DNA of 64,000 nucleotides from Phaseolus vulgaris (taxonomy: Eukaryota; Streptophyta; Magnoliopsida; Fabales; Fabaceae): positions 33,788,309-33,852,308 of the forward strand of contig NC_023751.2 in the NCBI RefSeq assembly GCF_000499845.2, in the 5' to 3' direction. A program made the translations under genes and the position numbers. How positions within the stretch are numbered: the stretch's first letter is position 1; the number at the start of each line of letters is the position of its first letter. Of this stretch, positions 50,540-61,500 are shown piece after piece. The notes beneath the pieces were generated by a model. It was given only the letters and a program-made list of their open reading frames with translations, was not told where the DNA came from and searched no databases.

Positions 50540-50780
50540 GATAATTATTACTATATTAATTATATTAGATATTATTTTATATATTTAAAAAATATTAAAA
50601 TTTAAAATAAATTTTATTATTAATCAAAATTTATAACCTAGTTTAAATTTTTATTAATAATAAAAACTACTTTATCACTAGTTTTTTAATTTGTAAAATA
50701 GTATCTACATTAATTAATATAATAATTATTTTTTGTTTTTAAAATTAATTTTTTATTTAATAATTTTTTTTAGTGTCTTA
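50540..50780. mobile_element. Foldback MITE, diverged copy
   Basis: TTATTAATAATAAAAACTACT, TTAATTTGTAAAATAGTATC and TTTTAAAATTAATTTTTTAT match the MITE family in weaker form. Confidence 0.5.
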
Positions 50781-50789
50781 TTACTATTA

Positions 50790-51095
50790 CTAAATACTAA
50801 TTACTCTATCATCAATTATAGAAACATAAATTAGATATTATTTAATAAACTAACAAATTATAGTACCTAAAATAGTTTCTATTATTAATACAAATATATA
50901 AACTAGTTTCTAAATTAACATTTAATATTAACTACAAAAATTTTAGCTATTAATTATTTTAGATTCTAAATTAGTCTTTAATTATAAATTAGTGATTAAT
51001 TTAGAATTTAAAATAACTAATAACTAAAAACTTAATAATTAATGTTAAATACCAATTTAGAAACTAATTTATAAAGTTTTTTTAATAATAGAATT
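50790..51095. mobile_element. Foldback MITE, left part, interrupted by LINE copy C
   Basis: AATAGTTTCTATTATTAATA, TTTTAGATTCTAAATTAGTC and ACTAATTTATAAAGTTTTT match the MITE family up to TAATAATAGAA, where the LINE begins. The continuation, AATTAATATAATAATTAATT, resumes at about 55410 on the other side of the LINE. Confidence 0.65.
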
Positions 51096-51294
51096 TTTTT
51101 CTATATAAAAGTTTTCATGTTAGGCATCAATATGCAACTTGTCATCTCAGCTAGCCTGACACCTCAAACAACAACAATCATCTGTCATCACATGAAAAAA
51201 AAAATATTATTAAAAAAAAGAAAATACAAAATATGGGAGGACTAGACCAAAACCCATATGCTAACAAAAACGATACATAGGTAGACTATACCTA

Positions 51295-51660
51295 TTAATA
51301 AAAAAATTCTAAGAACAGACTAGATGAAAGTCTATTATACCAATGAAATGCTTCTCTATGAATAAATCTTAAATTAGCCAACTTATCAGCACATGCATTT
51401 CCTTCACGAAAAATATGAGTAACCTTAAACCTGATTTTCCCACTGTAATTGAGACAAGTATTCCATCGATTACGAAACATTAGTCCTAACCGTAAACGCA
51501 ATACAAACCAAAGCAGAATCACATTCAAGCTAGACATTAGTAAGCTCCATCTTTTGAATTTCCTCCATAACATGTATAACTCCATAAAACTCAACAACCA
51601 TAGCAGTTTGAACTTCAAGAAACACAAAATAAACTCCCACATACTCCCACGGAAAATACC
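51295..51660 (-). pseudogene. LINE RNase H domain remnant (copy C)
   Basis: Frame pieces include FMELYMLWRKFKRW, the shifted counterpart of the EFYGVIHAMEEA segment in copy B, and TCLNYSGKIRFKVTHIF, then REGNACADKLANLRFIHRE. The distal Asp of the domain lies in NACADKLA. At least two frameshifts break the domain. Confidence 0.75.
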
Positions 51661-52185
51661 TTCACAAGTAGCAAGACCAGGATACCCTTAGCAGCCCCAT
51701 CAGTGTTAATTTTAACCCAACCTAGTGAAGGAAACTCTCATCTAACAGGAAGAGGACGCAGAACTTTACCACTACGAGTATTAATACCAAAAAACTTAAT
51801 CACGTTGAAATCCAACATATCATTCTTCATTGAAGTTTTAGACGAATTTCCCACTAGACAAGTTAAGTCTTTAATTACCGTAATAGCCATAAAAACCTCA
51901 ACCTTATCCTGAAATCTAGCATAATTCTTCATACGCCATATCATCCAAATAGAAAAAGTTATCACAACAAGGTTAACCAATTTAACCAGAAGAATACCAT
52001 CATTCTTAATAAAAGAAAGAAGATCATCCTAATTAGAGAAATGAGAAGTAAGAAAAATTTGTCAAACCCAACTCCAAATATGCAAAGCATTAGAACATTC
52101 AAAAAATAAATGATGAATAGATTCCTCATGCTTTTTCATAAAGTGTACACATAGAACATATATGCAAACCTTTATTCTGAATATG

Positions 52186-52641
52186 TTAATCTGTAGGAAG
52201 CCTCCAATGAAATTTTTTCCAGAGTACTAGAGTTTTGGAAGACAGAATAGATGAAGACCAAATGAATTTATCCCAACCACATGGAACTCCTGGTTTCAAG
52301 AAAAAACTTCTAGCCAATTTAAGAGTGAAACGACTAAACTCATCTAGAATCCAATTAGGAATATCTCGTTCCTTCCTAACCATGATATGATTAAAAAAAT
52401 GAGGAATCTACTGTAAAGACAAGCGAATATTCCAATCATAACCTGTCCAAAACTAAGAGACTGTATTCAGAATGCTAGCACCATCAGATAACCCTGCAAT
52501 ATTTGCTAAAGAAGTAGTAGAACACCATTTATCATTCCAGAAATTAATAAAAGTACTTGTACCAACAGTCCAAGAAGTATAATCAAGTATGGTAGAATAA
52601 AACTGCTTACCAGGCCAAAGAGATGAGGATATATAAATCAT
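52186..52641 (-). pseudogene. LINE zf-RVT domain remnant (copy C)
   Basis: Pieces read WTVGTSTFINFWNDKWC, ANIAGLSDGASIL, DIPNWILDEFSRFTLK and CGWDKFIWSSSIL. They are in the order of the zinc-binding reverse transcriptase domain and match copy A. An in-frame stop near 52455 divides them. Confidence 0.8.
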
Positions 52642-52699
52642 CCTAAACTTGTATTTTGATTTAAGAACCCTAACTTTCAGGAGAAAAGATCAAAGTTTG

Positions 52700-54406
52700 T
52701 TGCTATAAGCAAAGTTCCAAGCAAGCTTAAGAAGATATGCATTATTTTCATGATGAGGATTAATAATCCTCAAACCTCCATTCCCAAGAGGAGAACAAAT
52801 CGTATCCTAATTCATGGTGACTATGCCTCTTTTTTTTTTCTTTTTCTTTTCAGAATATCACTCGTCTAAATAAAATTTTGACACCACTGCTCAACTTGGT
52901 TAAGAAGTGAAATTGACCATTTATACATATTAAAGCTATAAGCTAAAAATCTAGTAATCACTATATTGACCAACTGAATCTGACCCATCATGCTAAGAGA
53001 TTTACCTTTTCAAGATGTTAGCTTCAATTTGACTTTATCGGCCAAATGTTGAAGAAATTGACACTTTGGAGCACCAATAAAGATTGACACTCCTAAATAA
53101 TTGAAAGGCAAACAACCATGACTACAAGAAAGAATACATTGAATTTTGGTTACAAATCTTGCAGAATTATCCATGGTGAAAAAACTACTTTTAGAGTTAT
53201 TAACATATTGACCCGAAAAATCACCATATGTTTTAAGAAAAATACTTAAATTTCTAAGAGACTTAATATCCCCCTTACAAAAAAACAAATGTCACCAGCA
53301 TATAAAATATGAAAGGGAGTGAGATAACCTTGCGAACTAGCCATATGTAAAATTTTCTTATCATTCACAAGCTTAGAGATACCTCTACCAAGAACGAAGA
53401 ATTTTACTAATCCAATCGACAAACGAGGGGTGAAAACCGAAGCGTGTCAAAACTAATAATAAGAACTTCCAGCTCAGAGTGTCAAAGGTTTTATGAATAC
53501 CAACTTTGTAAGCTACATTACGTCCTCTAACCTTTTTAGAAAGCATATTAATAGCTTCAAAAGCAATACCAATGCAATCCTGAATCTATCTATCCTGCAC
53601 AAACCCATATTGATTAGAAGAAATGATTCTAGCAGCCACAAGTGCAAGCCTATCCGCCAGTATCTTGGAAATAATCTTAAATTTGAAATTAGCAACAACA
53701 ATTGGTCTGTAATCTTTAATGGAGTCAGCATCCTGAATCTTAGGAATAAGAGATACCACATTACTGTTCATTCCAAGGAGAACCCAGTTTTGTTTAAAAA
53801 CTATTGAGCAGCATTGCAAACATCTCTCCCAATAATGTCCTAGTAAGAATGATATAAAACACCATCAAAACCATCAGGACCAAGAGCACTCTTACCATTA
53901 AGATTAAAAGCAGCGGTCTTGGTTTCCAAAAAATCAAGACATTTAATCAACATCATATTCTCCTCGGAGGAAACTAGCTCAGGAATATAAGAACCAATAA
54001 AATCCTCCATATTACTTGTATCTGAAACATTAGAAATAGACTCTGCATAAATATTTTTATAGAAGTCCAAAATATGATCCTCAATGAGTTTAGGATCCTT
54101 AGTAACCTCATTATCAATCCGTAGACGATGAGTCCCGCTAGAAATATTTCTCCTTTTGACCACAACATGGAAAAAAATCGTATTTTGATCTCCATCTTTG
54201 AACCATAACATCTTAGCCCTTTCTTTCCAAAACAAATATTGACAGTGAAGAGCATGATCAAGCTCCTCCTTAGTAATCTTTTCTTGACAGAGAAGCTCAT
54301 CTATATAAGACAAACTAGCAATCTCTAAGTTTTGTTGAATAGAATTTGTATTCCACTCTCGGGGCTCAATTTTCAACCTTTTTAACTTATGTTGCAAAAT
54401 AAACAT
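52700..54406 (-). pseudogene. LINE reverse transcriptase remnant with lost catalytic Asp residues
   Basis: Segments in order are FWKERAKMLWFKDGDQNT, FNLNGKSALGPDGFDG, NVVSLIPKIQDADSIKDYRP and LADRLALVAARIISSNQYGF. Motif A at 53481-53501 reads GIHKTFD, where the family has DIxKAFD. Motif C at 53291-53302 reads YAGD instead of YADD. Both changes are GAT-to-GGT type and remove catalytic Asp residues. Stops, for example after GFVQDR, also break the frame. Confidence 0.85.
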
Positions 54407-55205
54407 AGGACAACCAACAACCTTATTAGCCCAAGATTCATGACTAAGCTTTAGACATGAAGTGTCCTAAAGTCACATAGAAAAGAAACGAAAATTGTTA
54501 ACTTTCCTCAAAGAATTACTAGCAAGACTAGCAAGAATAAGAGAATGATCAAAATAATTTTTAACAAGAACATGATAAGTACAAGAATCTCATTCATCCA
54601 TATACATTCCATTACATAAAGCCCTATTCAGTCTTATATGAATTCTATGCACCCTCTCCTTCCATTACACCAAGTATAACAAGATCCAATAAAAAGTATA
54701 TAAGAAAGATCATTAGTATTAATCCAATCAAGGAATTCATTATAGAAAACTTGATTAGGAGTCACCCCCCTTTATAGTCATCTATCAAGAGCACAACATT
54801 AAGATCTCCCATAATACACCAAGGCCCTATGAAGGAACTAAGATCCCTCCAGAAAAATCGTCTAGCCAAGTATGTGTTAACACCATAAACACCTGCAAAG
54901 CTAAAACATTTATCATGCAGAAGGCAAGTTACAGAAATAAACTAATCATTGACCAAGAAATTTTGGACAAGATTAAGAACTTACAAATACCAAAGCTTAG
55001 CAGCTTTATTAACAATAGGAGACGTAGCCACCAAATGCATATTAACATATTTGAAAAGGACGTCGAAAGTATCAATGTACAACATCATAGATTTAACAAG
55101 AAAAACCAGAAGGGGTTTATGTAATTTAAGTAAACTAATCAACATTTCCACAGTTTTGTGATTTCTCAGTCCTCTAACATTCCAGAAAAATGAAGAGACC
55201 TTCAT
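54407..55205 (-). pseudogene. LINE endonuclease (APE-type) remnant
   Basis: It begins MKVSSFFWNVRGLRNHKT; the NVRGL start is typical of the endonuclease of plant LINE ORF2. The downstream part, to about 54407, is broken by many stops, and the other catalytic residues cannot be confirmed. Confidence 0.7.
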
Positions 55206-55394
55206 TGCGACGTTGTAGAGAGAATTGCTTTAACAGTTTTTTTTTTTGAATTTTCCAATCCCCTTAGGTGGTCTCCTTAGTTTTCCTTTAATGCAAACTA
55301 TTTCCTCCATAGTATCATTAACATCCTCCTCCATCTTGTTAGGATCAACCCAAAATTTTGAAACAACATCTGTATTTTCCAAACCATCAAAAAA

Positions 55395-55460
55395 TAGTTT
55401 TTAACTTAATTAATATAATAATTAATTATTTTTTATCTCTATAATTAATTAATATTTAAT
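55395..55460. mobile_element. Foldback MITE, right part after the LINE
   Basis: AATTAATATAATAATTAATT and TTTTTTATCTCTATAATTAA match the right arm of the MITE family and pair with 50790-51095. About 35 bp of the MITE centre are missing. Confidence 0.6.
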
Positions 55461-57894
55461 ATATATTTTTAATGTATGAATGTGTTCCGACAAATTTCTC
55501 TAAAAATACTAGGAAAATTAGAAAAAATAAATGGAATCTATAAATTAAAATTAGTTTACATGTATGAGTTAAAATGTAACAATTTTTCTCATGCAACTTT
55601 TTTACATCTTACTTTTAACTTGTTTATAAATTAATTTTAACTGAAAAAGGATGTATCTATTAATTTTTTGTTTGATATTAATGCTTAGGTAAAAAAAAAT
55701 TAAGCAAGAAAAGCTTATGGTAAATCTTGTGCAGACAAGTTTATACCTTATTAAATTTGACACTAAATTTTTTTAAGATATAGTTTGAAAGTATTCACAC
55801 AAAATTTGATTAAATATTCAAGTTCTACACAGCGTTTGGTCTGTGTTAATTTTATATGCAAGCAATAAGTTTTACAGATGAGGTCCAATACAGAGGTGGT
55901 GGGAACCAATAACACTTTATGGATATCTAAAATATGAGACCTAAAGTTCTGCTGAAAACTGATGCATTATATAATCATAATTTCTTGTAGGGTTTAAATT
56001 TTTCATGGTTTGGGACAGTAAATAAAGTTATATTATATTGTAGCTTTGGCAGCTACTGTAATTGCATTCATTGGTTGGAATTTCAGTGCTACCAATAAAA
56101 TTATATTTTTGGCACTCACAAAAATAATTAATAGTAATTTAAAAAAACACAATATGATTTCGGTGGCTAGTGAATCTTGCTGTAATGATAATAATGCAGG
56201 TTTCAGTGTGACAATTATTGCAACTGCATTATGCTGATTGATATTTCGATCTATGAAAATAGTTTTTTGCTGACATTTTAGCAATCAGCATCTGATGATT
56301 ACCACATATATTTAAATCCTGTGTGAAGGCACAGAAATTTACACCACAATAGCAGTTATTAATGCCACTAATTTTTATTTATTTTTTACTTAATGTAATA
56401 ATAAAGAGATTACAGCCTCCAAATTAGCATGCATTTTTCCTTCTTCAAATGTTTCCACCACAATGTGATTAATTACACATAAAAATAGTTGATATTTGTT
56501 TTGCAAGTAGTTAAAAGTAAATATAGTGGCTAACTTTATTTTACAAAATTGATAATGTTGATAATTATTAATTATTACATGTGATATGTGATATGTAAAT
56601 ATGATTAGTGTTGTCTCAGAAAGTAGTTAAAAATAAATGAAGATGACTATATAATGATTGATATCATGTGTTACAAAGTTGTTCAAATGTTTAATGGAGG
56701 TTGACTACCACATGGGATTAACAACAAAATATAGCTAATTAATTATGTTTAGTTGTTATCAAGATATTTATCATCACACACTAATAATATTAATTACATA
56801 TGTAAATTTAGTTAACTTCATTCTGTAAGTATGCTATTAAAATGTACACAAATCATAAAAAAAAATGGTGTTATGCAGGAAGTGATGAGACTCCAATGGA
56901 GATGAGTTTGAAAACTGACCAATGATGAGAACCCCATGCGAAGTCAATAATAGCATCAGATTTGTTTATTGCAGTGTGCGTGGAGCTAAGGAAAAGCTGC
57001 ATTATGCTTCTTCTGTAGCTTGTCGGTGATGATAACAACTAATCAAATTCAAAACCCTAACTTGTGTCCTTTCTTCATTAAAAAAACATTATTATTTGTT
57101 TATTTCTTTTAACCTGTTATTGTTTTAGATGAAACCAACCAGGTTTGTGTTGCGTAGGTGGCTGTTGAGAATTTGAAAGAAGGGATGCGTGGGGTGTGTC
57201 TGATGCACGAGACATCAACACAAGACACATTCACATTACCACCTTCTAACCTTTTATATTCATTAAATAGGAACACTTGCAAGGGAAGGTTCCCTCCAAT
57301 ACTTACTTCTCCCATGATTCTCGTTTCTTGCTTCCTTCTCAGGGCTCCATGCATCATTTTGCACTCCAAATTCACTGTACAATTTTTTCTGAGCTTAGAT
57401 TACTCTTCTTTTTTTATATCTTTCTTTCTCTAACTTGCTGTTGTGTCAGGCTAGACGCTACATTCGTCTTGTTTTGCTAGGTGCATTTATTATTATCATT
57501 ATTTTTTATTACTGTACTATTATAATATAGGTAAACTTGTTTCATTATTAATTTGTTGGTCTATTCAGTGTTAGCTAGGTAACTGTTAGGAATAAAATGG
57601 CAACTGGTACTTGGTTGGCTTTTGCATGAAAAGTGTTCATGTCTGAAGAGATACGGGTTAATAATACCATTGATGTTACTCATTTGGTACCTTCATACAG
57701 GAATATGATTTTGGACATTGCTGAGTTGAAACTGACATTTCCTAAGTTCATCTCCTTTAAAAAAAATCACAAGAAAAAGAAAGTTACTCTCACTTTCTAT
57801 AGTCCAAAGAATAAAAGATTTCAGATTTCACCTACTCCTATGCAGTTCGCCTTAATCTATGACAGAGAAATGTATGTAATCATATATAAATAAG
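55461..57894. other. Intergenic DNA, no supported gene
   Basis: AT-rich apart from 56930-57480, which has a more balanced composition. That island has an 88-codon frame on the minus strand (57109-57375) and a 91-codon frame on the plus strand (57158-57433), but neither shows a recognisable domain. It could be a UTR, noncoding transcript or promoter relic. Confidence 0.45.
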
Positions 57895-58320
57895 AATAAT
57901 AATCAAATAAAAAATAATTAATTATTATATTTACTAAATTAAATACTATTTTAAAGATTGAAAAATTATTGATATCTGTGTAGTTTTTATTATTAATAAA
58001 ATATTATAAAATAATTTTTAAATTAGTATCTAAATTAGTTATCAAAGTTTTAGTTATTAATATTTTAAATTTTAAATTAGTTTCTAAAAGATTAATAAAA
58101 ACTAGTTTAGAACATTAGTTAGTAGATAAAATCTTGATACCTAATAGTTATAAACCAATTTAAAAACTATTTTATTATTTTTTATTAATAATAAAATTAT
58201 TTTAAATATCAATAATTTTTTAATTTATAAAATATTTCTAATTTAATTAATATAATGGTTAATTATTTTAATTTTAAAAAATTAATTTATATTTAATAAT
58301 TTTTTTAGTGTTATATCATA
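57895..58320. mobile_element. Foldback MITE, near full-length copy
   Basis: It contains TTAGTTTCTAAAAGATTAAT, ATTAGTTATCAAAGTTTTAG and TAATTTAATTAATATAATGG in the same order as 6890-7325, with the arms in inverted relation. No frame. Confidence 0.7.
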
Positions 58321-58599
58321 CTAAGTTTATATGTAAGATAAAAAATAAATATTTTAGGTTGATTTTTATTTTTTAAGAAAAAAATTAAAACAATATATTA
58401 TTAAATTCTTTTTAACTAAAACGATTTAGATTAATTTTTACCAATTTTGATTGGTTTTACCGGTTTTTGGTTTTCTCAAACTTTGGTGAATTCTTACAAG
58501 ATAAATCTATTTTAGTTACCAACAAAAAGTGAGGGTTATAAAAAAAAAGTCAGTAAAAGTTTACTCAAGTTGGACACAAAAATAAATGTTAAATAGTGT

Positions 58600-58995
58600 G
58601 TCCAAAATGGAGACCTTTAAGTCACACTAAAAATTATTAAAATAATAATATTAAACTAGCATCTAGAATTGAAACACTAAGTAAATGCAATGAAAAAAAT
58701 TAAATGACAAAATAATATTGAGTTTAGAATGTCGACACAAAGCGAATGCAAGTTAAAAATTATTAAAATAATAAAAATAAGTTAATATATAGAACGTGGA
58801 CACAAAATAGATGCAATCAAAAAATAAGTTGTAGAATGATACTATGGGTACACAAAGTGGATGCAAGTTAATATTTTATTAAATTTAGTGTAAGTTTAGG
58901 CCACACTAATATTTGTTTCCCAAGTAGTGTTCTCAATGGAAACAATTTACTCACATTTGCTTTCTCACGTAGTATCCCAATGACGACACTAAGTT
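58600..58995. mobile_element. CACTA-like DNA transposon remnant with subterminal motifs
   Basis: Four copies of a motif close to GACACAAAGTGGATGCAA occur at 58671-58690, 58733-58751, 58798-58816 and 58849-58866, spaced 50-65 bp apart. AAAAATTATTAAAATAATA also occurs twice. Clustered short subterminal repeats are typical of CACTA elements; neither terminus nor transposase is seen. Confidence 0.45.
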
Positions 58996-59012
58996 TAATT
59001 ATTGTTGGAGAT

Positions 59013-59090
59013 CCCACACCGACTAGATATTATGACATTTCATAGTATATAAGTGAACGTAAATCTCACTTTATAAGTTGGTTTTATAGC
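59013..59090 (+). mobile_element. TRIM-like LTR fragment
   Basis: It starts TGTTGGAGATCCCACACCGA and continues TTTCATAGTATATAAGTGAA, then CTCACTTTATAAG, matching the LTR-like repeat at 48437-48550. A similar but weaker piece lies at the right window edge (63944-64000). Confidence 0.55.
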
Positions 59091-59094
59091 CACC

Positions 59095-59255
59095 AAATTT
59101 AGAATCTAAATAATTAATAGTTAAAATTTTAGTAGCTAATTAGAAGCTAATAATTTTTTTAATCTGTAAAATAGTCTTTAATTTAGTTAATATAATAATT
59201 AATTATTTTTATTCTTAAAATTATTTTTTATTTAATGATTTTTTTATAATGGTTA
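59095..59255. mobile_element. Foldback MITE fragment
   Basis: TTTTTTTAATCTGTAAAATAGTC and AATTTAGTTAATATAATAAT are in the order of the MITE right arm. It directly adjoins the TRIM-like piece. Confidence 0.55.
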
Positions 59256-60419
59256 GTAATAACTAACTTAAAAACTCACTTACGTGAGTTGTTGTATAAT
59301 AATTCAAGAAAAAAAACACATTAATGCATATTCATGATTTTGTTCCTATTCAAATTATTAAACTTTGAGTCTTTTGTTTGAAGATGTCTCGAGAAAATGA
59401 TAGTGAAACCGACGTACACCAGTCCTCCTCTTATTTAAGCATAACTTGATTCTACATTTTCCATTAATGGATATGGAAAATGACTTTTAATACCAGCTTT
59501 GGAATTAATCTAGAAAGTACCCATTTTGTATATTCCTTAATTTTATATCTCAGATCCATTATTGAAATTGATCTACAAATTTGAGAAGTAGCAGTGTCTT
59601 TATTAATAATGTTTCTAATATGAAAAGAGAACGACAAATGAGTAAAAATAGCAAGAAGTAAGGTTAATTGAAATCGACTTAATTAAGTTTTATATTTTTT
59701 TTTATTTTGAAAATTGAACCAGATCAACCTGTTAGTTAGATAGGTCAACTGATCACGTCATTTGATCAAAGAAGTCAAAAAATTATTTAAAAAAAAATAG
59801 AAAAATTGCTCAAAATCGACCTAAATATGTTCAGCTAAAAAATATTTAATGATAAATTATTTAAAGTTTTTATTTAAAAAATATTTTTTTTATTTTACAT
59901 ATAAAGGTATTATTATTAATAAATATTAGTAAATGTTATTGAAATTTTAATTTAAGCATGATAACATATTTTTTATACAAATTTTAAGTGTCAGAACTTA
60001 TAAATTTGTTTTATTTTAAGCTTCAAAATGTTATTTTTAATGTTCTTTAATCTTCTATAAACATGCAATATCTATAAACATGCAATATGAATTTATTTTA
60101 TATATGAATTGTAAGAGATAAGAGAAAGAGATTAACTTCAATAACTATATTTCATAATAATAGAGTTATATTCAATTACTTAATTATTACCATTGAGTCA
60201 ATCCAAAAAAATTTATGTTTATACAAGCATTTTACAATAAAAATAAGAAATACAACTGAAAGTATCATAATTCAATAAGATTTTATAAAAAAAATAGATA
60301 TTTATGGACTTTAATTGATAATAGAATTATAATTCAATCTCTAATTTAAGAATTTGAATCTTTTTTAAATATTTTTTATTATGAAATGAATAAGAATAAT
60401 TTATTTTAAAGTTTGTGTT
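59256..60419. other. AT-rich intergenic DNA, no gene seen
   Basis: No exon, RNA gene or element boundary could be supported. Confidence 0.5.
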
Positions 60420-61500
60420 AATTTCATAAATTTAGGTGTAAACAGAGATACAAGGGCTAAAGGATTTTTTTTTTATCAGCAATATAAATTGACAAGTTAA
60501 AGACAATATGAAAAGTTAAAGTTGGAACATTGAAAATCCGTCCAAACTTGCCCAAACAAGATCACCCTAGAGGAACTCGTCCAAGACCCGCTTAAGTGAT
60601 GAGGTTGGATTTTTTCTCGTGAAACTCGCTTAAGCAAGCAATATCTCGCTTGAGTGAGATGTCACTCAACCTACATCAAATTAAGTTAAATAGAAGGTTT
60701 GAGGCATAACCCTAAGGACTAGAGGGAGGATAATTAGAGATAAAAAATCCTAGAAAAGACAATCGTCAAGGAGAAACACCTTGTATCTTGTTTTCTTACT
60801 TTCCATGCTTATAATGGCCAATATGAGTGGCTAAGTCTTTCCTTTGGAATTGAGAACAATTTGTTTAAACTCTTGTGTATGAAGGTGATATTTATTTATA
60901 ATATTCTTTTCTTGATTAAGATTGGTATTATCATTTTATTCTTAATGTTTGAATCTTCATTCATGATTTTGATCCTTATATTTGACTGGAAAGTACTTCT
61001 AAGCATCTAACCTAAATGATATTGCTTAATATATTTGAATGTTAAGAATAAATTTGAAATGTTAATTATTTTATAATATTTGTTTGTAATGATAAGAAAG
61101 TTTTTATAAATATGCGATGAATCGATATTTAGGAGACAATCTTAATAATTTTGTATGCTAGGAATTGATATGACTGATTTTTATGTGTGCATCAATGTCA
61201 ATAAAGATGAAATGTTATATGTTCTATTAATTGAAAATACAAACGAGTGAGAATGATTAACCACAATCTCAATTTTCTCAATTGAATCATCTAAATCATT
61301 TACTTTGTTTTTATTTAATTTTTTTACATCAGTTCATGATACCAACAATCTTTCAAACAAACTCTGTGACATCTTTTTATATTTAGTGAATATTATACTT
61401 GAGATTTTAGAATTAATCCTTGTGAGTTCGATATTCGTCTTTAGGGACAATTTATTACTTCTGACTCAATACACTTGTCAAATTTAAGAGTCATCAACAA
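60420..61500 (+). mobile_element. LTR retrotransposon relic, probably Ty3/Gypsy LTR
   Basis: It has the CTCGCTTAAGCAAGCAATAT / CTCGCTTGAGTGAG block common in legume LTR elements. AGACAATCGTCAAGGAGAAACACC follows further on (split: AGACAATCGTCAAGG, AGAAACACC). A late part reads like an LTR end: CCTTGTGAGTTCGATATTCG and GACAATTTATTACTTCTGAC. No coding region or second LTR is visible, so it is a solo LTR or a fragment. Ends are approximate. Confidence 0.45.

Larger units (their letters stand above)
51096..55394 (-). mobile_element. LINE non-LTR retrotransposon, longest copy (C), 4.3 kb
   Basis: On the minus strand the order is endonuclease (about 54400-55205), reverse transcriptase (about 52700-54406), zf-RVT (about 52186-52641) and RNase H (about 51295-51660), then a 3' UTR ending near 51100. 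This is ORF2 of a plant L1-clade LINE with a C-terminal RNase H. ORF1 is absent, so the copy is 5'-truncated close to 55394. Stops and frameshifts occur throughout. It interrupts a foldback MITE. Confidence 0.9.

Noticed and set aside
57109..57433. Opposed 88- and 91-codon frames as possible genes
   Set aside because: No recognisable domain, splice structure or promoter; kept only as a compositionally distinct island.
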